Shown piece by piece: positions 33,040 through 45,100 of a stretch of 64,000 bases of DNA. Each line of letters starts with the position of its first letter. Positions within the stretch are counted from its first letter, which is position 1. Source of the stretch: Symsagittifera roscoffensis (Eukaryota; Xenacoelomorpha; Acoela; Convolutidae). Position numbers and translations under genes: made by a program. The DNA is taken from the NCBI RefSeq assembly GCF_963678635.1, contig NC_087065.1:55332397-55396396 (forward strand), given 5' to 3'. The notes under the pieces are model-generated. The model saw only the letters and a list, made by a program, of their open reading frames with translations. It was not told the origin of the DNA and searched no databases.

Positions 33040-33260
33040 GGTCTGGAGGTAACAAATATGCCTGGGTTCGAACCTGACAGGACCTGTTTTTTTTTTTTTA
33101 AACGGGAAATATTCTAGTTCACAAAAAGGGTCGTCTCATTGTTTGTCTGCTTAGGTTTTGTCGCCTTAGCTGTCATATTGTAGAGTTTTTGTCTTTGTTA
33201 AGTTTTTTTTAGCTTTATACTTGTTTATATTTGTTGCGAAGCTCAGCTATGCCTCTGTTT
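33040..33260 (+). mobile_element. tRNA-derived SINE-like element
   Basis: A partial tRNA-like head: GGTCTGGAGGTAA resembles box A and a perfect box B, GGGTTCGAACCTG, lies at 33064-33076. A T-rich body follows and then the family tail at 33232-33255 (TTGCGAAGCTCAGCTATGCC, then TCTGTTTTT). A second tRNA-like head without a clear tail follows at about 33290-33352. Confidence 0.5.
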
Positions 33261-33950
33261 TTTATATTGAATTTTAATAACTTCCAAGATCCTTCTAGAG
33301 GTAATGCGGGCGCCTGTGGATTCTAATTTTTGGAGTTGGAATCTCGGCCGAACCTTAATTTTTTCAAGATTACGCTTATAAAATTGAAATTAATTTTCTG
33401 GGAAAAATTGATTGGTCAGATAGTCTGACTTTCGTTTGTCTGCCCATTTTCATGGGCTTCATTTTCAGAGATCGGATTTTCCTCATGATGTAAGCAATTT
33501 CAGCTATAATTGGCGGTCCTTTGGTTATTTGTAAATATATCATTTGGATCTTGTAAATCTGAGTTAGTAAAACTTTTTGCCTTATTTTTTTTTATTTTTT
33601 TGATCAAATGATTTCTCTATGTTTTGTCAGCTCGTTTGTTTGAATCAACATCGACCCAAGTATTGTCGTCTTATAAACTGCTTGGCACAGGGAAACTTAT
33701 TTAAAGTTGATGATGGTATTTTTTTCTACCGTTTTCTGTAATTGAGTTTTTTATTCTGATTTTTCCGACGTAGTGATTTACGTCTCGTTTTTTTTTGCTT
33801 GCTTGCAATGCTATGCGTGTGCTGTTGCATTGCCAGAGACGGTTAACTCTGCTTGAAATTTTGAAATTTTCTGTGCAAATTGGGAAAGTTTTTGGCAGAT
33901 GGGGCTTGACGTCAAAAGTGGTGAGTTTGACAATTTGGAGCTAATATAGT

Positions 33951-34348
33951 CAGGGGCGGATCTAGGATTTTCTCGAGGGTGGAGCAGATTTTCAAAAAAA
34001 TTTCGAAAAGTTTCAAAAATTTTGTCGACCTTTTTTTTAGGTTGACCGAATTGATTTTCCGAGCTCTCCCTAAGCACGGTTTAGTCCCTGTTTTAGCCTA
34101 ATATTCTGCGCAGTTCAAAAACGGCATTTTTAGTCACTTTTTGAAAATTTTTGACCAAAAAATCGCCTTTTTTCGGCGCGCCCTCCCCCTCAAAATTAGT
34201 TTATATTGGCGCCTTTAGAAAAATTGCAGGGTCGGTCGGCCAAAAATGGATTTCTTCAAAAGTAGCAAAAGGGGGCTGTTGGGTCTGCAGAGGTTCGAAT
34301 ACCTGAGATGAAGCGTCCGCCAACACCCCCCCCCTAAATCCGCTCCTG
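33951..34348. mobile_element. hAT-like MITE, copy 4
   Basis: 398 bp, the cleanest ends of the family: CAGGGGCGGATCTAGG at left, CCTAAATCCGCTCCTG at right. Flanking 8-mers AATATAGT and AATGTAAT agree at 6 of 8. The interior is shared with copies 1, 3 and 5. Confidence 0.7.
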
Positions 34349-35812
34349 AATGTAATAACTATTTTGTTGCGGTTAAAATTTCTTTAAAATCTTCTTGAAA
34401 CATTTTTCACTTTCTGTTGTTCAAATTAAAATCAACGCTCTACACCTAGAAAACGCAATCGATTATTTAAGCTCAAACTCAGTAAATTTTTGAACATTAG
34501 TTTTAAATCAAACGTTTGCTCCTTTGACTTTTGCATGGTATGTTTTCGTCTAAATGACGGCTGATCTTTCTCTTCTAAGTGGTTTGTTTTTGCTTAAAAT
34601 CTCAAATATGAAAATTTAGAAATTATAAGAGCTTCAAATTGATGTAATCATCTCTTCGAAGTTCGTCATTCAAAAAAATGTCAATGAATTTTTTTTTATT
34701 TCCTGGAGGTCATCGACACTTTTCCATTTTTTGTTGGCTTCATTTTCATTTTCCTACACCAAACGAATCAGCAAAAATTTCGTTATAAATCAGTAGTGTT
34801 TTGATTAACACATAGCCAACGGAGTTTTGAAAAAGTCTTGATGAACTCCAGAAAAGCAACTAAAAACGTCCATTTTTATGTTACTTAAATTTTAAAAATG
34901 TTTTTTTTTGAACCTTGGAACTCATAAATTCAAAGATATTTTCATCAATCAATAGTTTTTGATAAAATTGAACCCAATTAAAATACACTGGGTCGAAACA
35001 TTTTATTTTCAGCTGAAATTTTCAAAACCCAACATATACTGTTTAAATTAAAACTTAAGAGCCCTTGTCACACCTGTCGCTCTCTAAGCGGTAATTTTTG
35101 AGCTCGGATCTGTCAAAAAATTTGAAAAATCAGCTTCAAGAGTTATCACAATCAAAAAATAAACATGACTGAAATAACAAAAAATTGCTGTTCTGTGTCG
35201 TCTCAATTCAAACAAATTTCTTGAAAACATCTATCGGAAACTTTCGGGTTATAGGTAATTGAGTGCTTTGAATGTTTTATTTGAAATATGATTCATCTCT
35301 GCGGCTAAATACATCAGTACGAAAATTGAAATACAAAAAGGGCAAACATGGTTGATAAGGTTGAATAGCTCCAGTTTTGAATTAATTTAGCAAAAATTAA
35401 AAACAGTGATCTAATTAACATTTCAAACTACCAACAAGTGTGAGTACAAAAAAAATTTGAGCATTATAACGTAAGTTTGATGTAATTGCCATTTGCAAAT
35501 CATTTTTACATTTTGTATTTCGCCTTGCAATTGTTGTTTTTTATATATTTTTCAGTGTGCATTTAGTTTTCTCAAAATATCGCTTGACAACTTGATTGGG
35601 AAAATTTTTTTAATACTTGAATTATTCATTAAGACTGATTGTTGTTTCATTCTTTCTACATGACCCTAAATTGATCTTTTGCACGACGTGTAAAAGTAAT
35701 CTCAAGTTCTCCTGTAGATCTCTCAGCGTAGAGACGGCAGGATTGCGACACTTCCGGTCTTGGTTCGAAACTAACAGTTAATCATGCTTATTTCATATTT
35801 GAGTAAATGCTT
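34349..35812. other. PAH-receptor convergent spacer
   Basis: No gene seen. A weak tRNA-like stretch lies at about 35718-35772 (AGCGTAGAGACGGCAGGA, then TTGGTTCGAAAC). The rest is AT-rich. Confidence 0.35.
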
Positions 35813-36190
35813 TTATTTTAACTTGTAGAAACTTTGCGAGTCCAGGGACATCTTTTTCTCCATGGCTCTAATAGTGTTTGGATTGTATGGTGCGTGCTTG
35901 AAGTTCAACCCGTGTTGATTGGGAAAGGGCGGGGGGTGCGTGTCAGTCGGGGTCACTACTAAACATGATGAGTCACTGGTGACTTGGGCCTGGAGGGTGT
36001 TTTGCCTCGAGAGCCGAGGAGGAGATACGGATGAGGGGCGACTGGAGAAGTCTACCATGATACCTTGCATACTTCCGGTGGGTGACCGAGGAACGGTCAC
36101 TCCCCCTCCCCCTCCTCCACTTCCGCCTGCTACACACAGCCCTCCTCGGTTAAGTTCGCTCTTGATTGACGAGTGATGTGAGTCATCGTG
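35813..36190 (-). CDS. Receptor terminal exon
   Basis: 125 codons plus stop, starting after TCATAG. It has HDDSHH, a glycine run, VPRSPTGS, PPRLSRQNT, the proline-rich THPPPFPNQ and a basic/Ser end SQSFYKLK. No PDZ-binding terminus is evident. The + strand frame 35919-36176 is its shadow. Confidence 0.72.
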   Translation of the reverse strand, partial: HDDSHHSSIKSELNRGGLCVAGGSGGGGGGVTVPRSPTGSMQGIMVDFSSRPSSVSPPRLSRQNTLQAQVTSDSSCLVVTPTDTHPPPFPNQHGLNFKHAPYNPNTIRAMEKKMSLDSQSFYKLK

Positions 36191-39100
36191 CTATGACACG
36201 AAAGTAAAGCTGTTAGTAGATACACAGTTAGTAAAGACACAATTAGTGTGTCTAATGACTCGTTTGGAAAGACACGATACAACAATACAGGGGCGCAATA
36301 CGGGGGGTGGGGTTGGGGCGGGGATTCGACCCCCTGTCGAGCCAAAGGGTCCCCTCTTTGTACATTTTTGAGATATCGTTACAGATCCCAAAAATTTTCT
36401 AAAGGAGCCTAATTTTGAGGAAGGAGCGCGCGCCGAAAAAACGCAATTTTTTGCTCAAAATTTTCCAAAAAGTGCCTAAAAACGCCCTTTTTGGCTTGTT
36501 TTTTCATCACTTTGCGTGCGGCGCAAAATATTTGCCCGAAACAGGGTCTTTTTAGTGTTTCGAGAGAGATCAAAAAATCAATTTGGTCTACTTAAAAAAA
36601 GGTCGAAAAAATTTTTGAAAATCCCCCCCCTCTCGAGAAAATCCTAGATCCGCCCCTGAATTAATAAGAAACACTTCTTCGAGTTTTTTGTAATAATTTT
36701 CGGGTTCTGAAATTAAAAATGGTTTCTTGTTCATCACAATTTTCAGACCGTTTTGAGTTGAAGCTTTTGAATCATTGAAAGTTACGCTATCTGTCTATCT
36801 AGATATCTTTTTTAATTTAAATTATTTTGAAAAAGTTCCATCGAAACTCCCTCTAAAAACTGTATTTTGAAACACTTCTTTGGAGTATACGATGTAGTTC
36901 TAATTCGCTAAATTTACTTGTAGGCTTCCTACTTGAGATCCCGATCTGCCTCGACCTCTGACGGACACTTGGTCTGAAAACATCAGCTTCTTTTCTTCGC
37001 GACGGCGACTCAACAACCCAAATTCAATCGGGTTGTTTTCGTTTCCGTCGGGAGCGCGACGTTCGAAGAAGTCCGGTTGATCCAGGCTTCCGGGTCCAAC
37101 AGGGATGCGAGTAATTTTTCCAGGTGAATGATGAACCCGCATGCTTGCAAACCCGTTTGTAGACCCTGTGGATCCTCTTGGTAAGGAAAGGGTTCCTCCA
37201 GAGAATGTTCTAGAATGATTGCCTATGGCCTCGTTGATGAGCGAGTCTGTCTCTTGGTGATAGTTGGACAGCCGCAGGCCACAGTCTGGATTGGAGAGAT
37301 ATGTTTGCTCGATCATTTCTAAATACGCAACATTTCAATTTCAAACTAGGCCATTCAAAGTTGCTCAAACAGAGAAACTTGAATTATTGAGAAACTAAAT
37401 GTTTTGGAAGTTTAGGCATGCAATTCCGAACGATAAAACTTCAAAATATTTTTAAATATCCTCTCTTCACTCTACACGGATCTAATTACCTATGAAATAT
37501 TAATTAATTTTTTATGCACTGTCAATAAAAAAGTTCGAAACATAAGTTTTCGTGGCTATTTTTTAAGAAGTTTTTCAACATTTAACCATACATGAAAAAA
37601 TTTTCAGAATTAAATGGGCTCAATAAAAAAGAATATAATAAAAACTAAGAGTGAAATTAACAAGTTAATAAAGGATGTTACCGATCTGATTTTGGTTTAA
37701 TGTGGATCCTCCGTGTCTGGCCAAAGTTGCTATCTTGTAGGGCACACTTGTGCGCGAATCTTTGTCTCTTTCTTTTTCCCCACCAACCGAACAGTTGATG
37801 CTAAACATCAATTTTTGATTACACTCCAAGAAAAAACAATTTTCTTTTACAACACTAGCGTGAACATGGCAAAAAGCACTTCGATCTAGAAATTATGAGC
37901 CTCACACACTAACCACTCAGCCACGGACGCTCAAATAAACACACAAACCCTTGCCACAAGTAAAGCAGAGAACAGATGCTATGGAATTTCTAATGCATCA
38001 GATCATAATTATAGCAAAATTTGTGAAAAGTTGTCCAGAAATTTTTTGATTTTGCGTCTAAATTCGAGCGAGTAAAGCGAGTAAACAGGGTTACAATAGC
38101 TTGTTTATAGCTTGCAATAGCTTGTTTATGCTGTTTAGTCTCGCTTTCTGGAGTGTTTTTAGCGCTCTTTTGGGAATCAAAAAGTCTAAATCTTTTTTTG
38201 ATTTTCTTATGATTTTTTTTCCAATTAGTTTAGCTTGCTATGACTTTCGAGTTTGCTTGTCTGTTTTCTAGTTTTTTATTTAGATATTTTTATCACACCA
38301 TGCAGAAAAAATCACGCAAATTTGGCTTTTTTAAAAAAAATTTTTTGTGTGTTTTTAAGACGTTTTTTAAGCTATCTGCAACTGTAACCGGCTATCCTTG
38401 TTTTTGTTTTTCAATGTACAAAGAGCTAAGAAAAAATGTAGAAAAAAAATTTATATATCGAATAATTGCCGTTTTTTCACTATGCAAAATTTCATTGCAT
38501 TATGACAACGTTAAATTAGTTTCTTAAAACTTGAATTTCCAGCGTGGGGGAAAGTTGAAAAGAGCCTAGTTTTTGAGACAAACCAGAAGCCAAAGCTCCT
38601 AAAGACAAAATGGTCCTTTGAAAACCGAATTTCAAATTCAAAAGTGTGCGGAGGAGAGTGGATTTATTGATATAGCAGATAAACTTCGTTCAACTGTTCA
38701 TATCAAAAAGAAGTAAAATATATACTTTTTTTGCTCGGGTGTTGATAAAGTGTACCAGTTTGCCATTAAAAAGTGAAAACTTAACTTACTTCAAGGCTTT
38801 TTAAAGCACTTTTCAACTTGAATGCAACTTAAAACAATGATAGCCGGGCCGGTCATTGTGCAAGTAGCACAGAATGTTCCGAACCTAGTCTTAAAAAATT
38901 CAGTAAAATAAATCGTGTAATAAAAGGAGCTGAACGAAAAACTGAGGATTGGGTATATTTGACATTCACAGTAAATTAAGCAAATTGAAAAGTAATTTTT
39001 GTAGAAAAAATCCTAAAATGAGCTAAAATACTCAAAAAAAAACATGTACTCGAGTAAAACTAAGTTTTTACGTTTTAAATTAAGCTATTCTAAGCTTCTA

Positions 39101-42100
39101 AGCCATTAAAATACGACTGATTGCTTTATTCGCTCGCATAAGACGAAAAATCAAAAATGGAAACTAGTTTTCCTTGACACTAGAAAAAGTTTTGTAATTT
39201 TTTTTAACATGGTTCAAATTATGACTAAATGGGCTTTAATATGATATATCACTCAACTCAGTCTGATGATGATTTGAGGTAGCTGATTTTGAGTGGAAAT
39301 TAAAAAGAAAAAACTAAGACACACCAGAATACCAAATTCCTCCCCATTTTCAATGGTCGAAACAATTACGGGCCTAAAAACTAAAACAATTGAAGAGTTC
39401 CTGCTGCTCGAAAAGATTAATTTGACAGATAAAGATCAAGTTTCACTTTCTTAGAACTTGATTTTCGCATAATGTAATTTTTTGTCATTTGATTTCCGGC
39501 GTCTTTATCACATAAATACCTGCGTTATTTCTACGTTAAATTGCGTTTGATTCCAGATGCCTCAGGTATTATAATAAAAAAAACTTTTGAATGTGATGAT
39601 TTCAAACGGTCAAAATATGTTTGAATTTTTTTGGATCGAGTTATATCTTACTTTGGATCGATAAACGTCTTCTTTGTGCGTACGATTAAATAATTTAGTT
39701 CAAATAACCTGAAGGCACACTTTATCCCTTTGTTTTCTGGTGCCTTCTTTTGGGGTTGATTGTGTGCAAACTAATTAATCGATAAAGAGTTTTTACCAGA
39801 GTAAGGTATCCGTATTTCGAAAAAACTTTAATGTAATTTTTGCACAAGTACGGTCTCCGTACTCCGGAAAATATTTTTTTTGTTCTGACTGTTTGAAAAT
39901 TGTAAAAATGTGGAGCAACTTTGTATTCGAGTGGGTTTTAATTTTTTCTTTATTTTCACCCGAAAAATCAGGTATCACAAATCATCATCGGAATGAGTCA
40001 AGTGATTTACCAAAATGAAGCCTTTTCAGTCGTGATTCAAACGACATTAAAAATTTCAAGAAACCTTCTCAGTATCGAGAAACACTGGTTTAATTTTTTC
40101 GGTTTTTTTTTACAATTATGAGAAATAGAACAAGCAATTTTAGAAACCAAATTCATTAAATCATTCTCTGCAAAAAAATGTTTTATTTAAAAACATTTTT
40201 TATATGTTATTTGTTTGTTTTTCTAGTCATTTCCGTACAAATTCTTTTTCCAATTTGCGTTTATTAGCATGACTGTCACTTATAAATGAGCCTTATTTAT
40301 AGCTTCAAGTCAGATCTTTTTATCACACCACGCAGAAGACTTTTACACTACTTTAAGTCAAAAAAAAATTTTCTAGGTTTTTTAAAGACTATGGTCTGAT
40401 AATTTTGTGCTACTTCCACAATAACCGGAAGCTAATTCCACATAATTTTGTGCTACTTCCACAATAACCGGCTATCCTTGTAGAAAATAATTCCGTAGAA
40501 AATGACATTTAAAAAATCTCTACAACTTGTATGCCAAATTTGGTGATCTATAAAACAACCGAAGTATAAACATGCTACCAAATATACCAGTCGGAAAAAC
40601 GTAACTGTTAAATTATAGTTATGTAACTGTTATATGCAGTTTCGAAACTTTCACAAATTTTGCTCAAATTTCGTTTTTTTACTGTTTTAAAGAAATTGCA
40701 ATATGACTTGCGGCTGGTTACTATATTCTGCGCATTTAAAATCAATCACATTTTTCGCGAAATTTGCACTTTCTATATTAAAGAACAAACATGACTTGCT
40801 TTTTAACAAAAGAAATTGAATTCAACTTGAAAAAAATTAAAAATGAAACTGCAAAATGAAAAACTTTTCTTCTAAACACTTTTCTTCTAAAAACAATCCG
40901 AAAAAAAACATCATTTGTTCTAAATGTGTATTATCAATTCGTTCATTAACATTCACTTAGAAACCCCTAATTTACAGAACACTTGTAGATGACAAAGACC
41001 ATTGTAACTGTTCCATTTTTCGACGAAAGTGACAGTTGTTTGTGCTCGGGGTGATTTTCTGACAAATTTTGACTTTTTAACTATTCATATATGGTGCGCA
41101 TATAAATTTCACTATCTTAAAACATATTGACGCCCAAGGCGAGTAATTAAAAAGATCTCACCAGCGAAATAAATTTTCTGAAAATATGGAAAACGAAGTT
41201 TGGGACTACTTTATAAGTATAAATCAAACTGGGATAATTATTGAGCAATATATTTTGCTCTATTAAAGCATATGCGGCAAATTCAATCAATTTTAATTAA
41301 AAATAGGCAAGAAATTTGCTCTTAATAAATGATTTAACAGACGCATTATGTGTCACTTAGTACTTTGGATGACGTGTGAAATTTAAAAAACAAAAAAAGA
41401 CACGCTGGTTTTATTTCACACATTTTTCAACAGTTTTTGAAACCAAAAACCTTTTCATCGACATAATAGGGTCAGTCGGAACATTCAGTGCCTAGCGCCG
41501 ATTTTACGATCTTTGCCGTAAGTTTTTACCTAACCAATGGGGATCTCGTTGACTTCATGGGAAGTTTTTTTTTTCTTAAAAATTCTCTTACAGCAATAGC
41601 TGTGTGGATAGCTTTGCTCAGTGTATCTGACAGCAACGAGCATAATTTGGCTTTTCTTGTTGTTTCGACCATATATTAGGGATTAACTTAAGATTCAGGT
41701 GAGTTTTTTTCATGATGATTCCGAGTGATGTCTTAATTTTTTTTTAGTTGAGCTGAAATTGAAAAAAAATTGCTGATGTCAAGAGAAAATAGCTTGGAAG
41801 CTTTGAATTCACATTTTAACAGACGCATTATATTTAGGGCAAAGAGATTTTACGGCGTTTTCTATGATTCTCTATCACTTGAAGAATACTTGCACATCGT
41901 GCGGCTTTCATTGTTACTTTTATCTTATATTGATTCTTTTTGTAATTTGTTTACCCACCCGAAGTATCCGATGGCAGCGGCTATGATAATGGTGATGGTG
42001 AGGACGACACCCACAAATATAGCACAAATGACGGCTACATTGGCAGTCGAGGAGACGGAATCCAGTGCCCCACGACCACTAAGGGCAGAGCTACTCAGAC

Positions 42101-45100
42101 ACACGGCTGCACAAACATAAACAGAAAAAAATGAACATTTCGGCTCGTTGTCAGTTAGCTTCCTCTTCTTCACTGTATAATTTGCTTGTTGTTCCGATCA
42201 TTCGGGTGTGTTTTAGTTTTTTTTTGTTTTCCACGCAAAATCAGGTACCACCAGGGGTGGATTAAGTGGGGGGGGGGGGCGGATTTTTTGAAAATAAAAT
42301 CGAATTAAAATCCTAGATCCGCCCGTGGGTACAAAAAATAATAATCGGAAAGTGTCCATTGATATAGCATGTTGAAAATCTTTCAGTGGTAATTCAAACG
42401 CTATTGGAAAAATCGGAAAATATTTTCTCAGTGTCGAGAAAAACCCGTTTGAAATTTTTGATTTTTGGTCTAATTTCGACCGAATACGGTGAGCGAGCAG
42501 AGCAGGCTTCCAATAGCTTACTTGTGCTTAATTTAAGCCGTGAAAACTTTTTCAATTTAAGCTTGTTTATGCTTAATTTAAGCCGTTAAAACGAGTAAAG
42601 TTAGTTTTTAGAATTTGTTTCCGCCATTTCGAGAATTAAAAAACTCAATTTTTTTTTCAAAATAAAAAAATTCCTGCAATTTTTTTGATTTTTCACGATT
42701 TTTTTGTCGTTTTCTGTTCAATTTTTTATAAAAACTGTTTTTCAATGTGTTTTTTTTATTATGTCTATTAATTTCTAATATGCCTAAGCTCTAAAAAAAT
42801 TTCAGTTTTTTTAAATTTATTCTATCAAAGTTTGTTATATCGTGACACTTTAACTACATTTTCGAACTTGAAAATCAAACAAATTTGGGGATAAAAGGCC
42901 GGAAAATAGTCTAAGCTTCTAAATAAACCATGGTGTCACGAAGCCACGGATTCATAAGCAAACAAAGTTCATAGTTCAATCAAGGATAGCTGGTTACTGT
43001 GCAAGTAGCACAGAATGTTCCGATTGTAGTTTTAAAAAAAAATAAGATTTTTTTTTGAAATTAGTGAGATTTTTTAAAATAGTCTTAAAATTGTTTAAAA
43101 ATTTGAATTAATTTCAAAATTAAAATTGCTCACCATATTAGCTCGAAGTTACACCAAAAATCAAACAGACCCGAATGCAAAGTTCCTCCATATTTTTCAA
43201 ATTGTCGGAACAATAAATGGCAATAAGATTTCTCTTTCATAATATTTCAAGTTAATGGCCATAAGAGTTAAAGCGATATTTGAAGTGTGACTCACAGAAT
43301 TCACTCTTCCCAACTGCGTCGTGTGACCATTCACCCTCTCCGAATCCATTCTTAGCTCGAACCTAAATAAGTTCAAACACATTCAAGCCAGAAAATTATT
43401 AAATGAAGCGTCGCTATGATCACTATTAATCGCCAAGTTTGACTAAAACTGTTTAACAATTACTTTGACTGAATCAAAACCTTAAAAAACGCGTAAAATT
43501 GTACCATATTCAATAATAATTCATGTTCGAAGACATTTAGATGCCTGTTAAAAATGTCGCCAAGACGATATTTATGAATCAAAAATCCAGTTTCTGGAAG
43601 ACTACACTTCGTTCAGGAGACAGGTGATTCGATACCGAAGGCTCAATTGTCGCTCAAAATAACTAAGTTAGAAACAGATTAGTTGTTACAAATTACCCTA
43701 AAGTAATAAGTTGAGTTCGGTTCCAATTTGTCAATTTTCATTTCAAATCTTTGCGAGTTTGTCCTGTCGACTAGTTGTGTCGCGTATCTCGCTGATGACT
43801 CAGGAACATCCGGGAGGTCTAGACTATACATGTTGTTACGGTAGATGTTCACCGAATTTAGTGAGTCGTAAGATTTGTCGTACTTGATCTCGTACTGGTC
43901 GACTCTTCCTCTCGGACTCAGTGGTGGTTTCCAGCCGACTGTGATAGAGTTTGAATCCGAGCAGATAATTTGGAAGTCGAGAGGTGCCGAAGCTCCTTAA
44001 ACAGTTTTACATTTTGAGATGGTCTTTTTTATTTAAAATCAGCTATTTGTGACACAGAACTCTATACAGAATTTATCATAAAAAATAAATCAGAAGACTA
44101 AAAACGTTTCTGGTCAAAATCAAAGTTCAGTTAGTCCTCTATTACTGCATTCTTTGTTTAGTCAGTTTTTGCTGGGAAACTGGATCCTCAACATACATGT
44201 TTTACCAAAGACATTTCAAAATCAAAAATATCAAAACAAAAACAAAACTGTTCTTTATATGCCAAAAGTTGACAATTTATGTAAAAAAGTAATTGGACAT
44301 AAATAGTCATGATTCAACGTTTAAGTCTCTCCAACGTTTAAGTCAAAATTATAGTTTTTCAGATAAATAATGAGTTGTATCATTCATTCTCTGTGACACA
44401 TAAGTTCTTCAAAACTATTAGCGCACCCTAGTCAATTTAAACCAAGTTTACAAGAAAAGACAGATGTCTGATGCACGATTGGCCCTCAATAAGCTCTATC
44501 AATATTTTAACTGTATCGAAAAATGAACTCCGTATAGAGTCCTACCCTTTTATTTTGAATCATAAGATCGAGAAAAAAATGTGTCTAGAATTTTTACAAA
44601 ACAAGCCCAGAATAAATTCATTACAGGACTAATCTTTGAATATTTTAGGCAAACCGTAATTTTTCTTCTGCGTGATCCACAGTTTCAGGTCGATCGAATT
44701 CGTTCATAACATCGTTGAACGAGGAGGATATTACTTGTACTTGTAGTCATACTGACTTGCTTGGCTTGTGTGGGTGTTGATCATTACAGGACTAATCTTT
44801 GAATATTTTAGGCAAACCGTAATTTTTCTTCTGCGTGATCCACAGTTTCAGGTCGATCGAATTCGTTCATAATTCGTTGAGTGAGGAGGATATTACTTGT
44901 ACTTGTAGTTATACTGACTTGCTTGGCTTGTGTGGGTGTTGACCACTTGACTCCACTGACCCTTGACCCCACTCAACAGGATGGGTCTGACCCGGAAGTA
45001 GTACTGTGTGTAGGCATCCAACTGGTCTTCAACGTGCGTCTCACCGTCCTCAAAACCTGCTTGCCAAAAAAAATGATTTCTCTTGTTTTCGTTTCCCATA

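Noticed and set aside
35919-36176. Plus-strand open frame with a proline run
   Set aside because: Shadow of the receptor's terminal exon, whose - strand frame joins in phase with upstream exons.
44640-44720. Extra receptor exon in the duplicated segment (frame with DLKLWITQKKNYG)
   Set aside because: Open only briefly, no good acceptor, and the flanking exons already join in phase without it.
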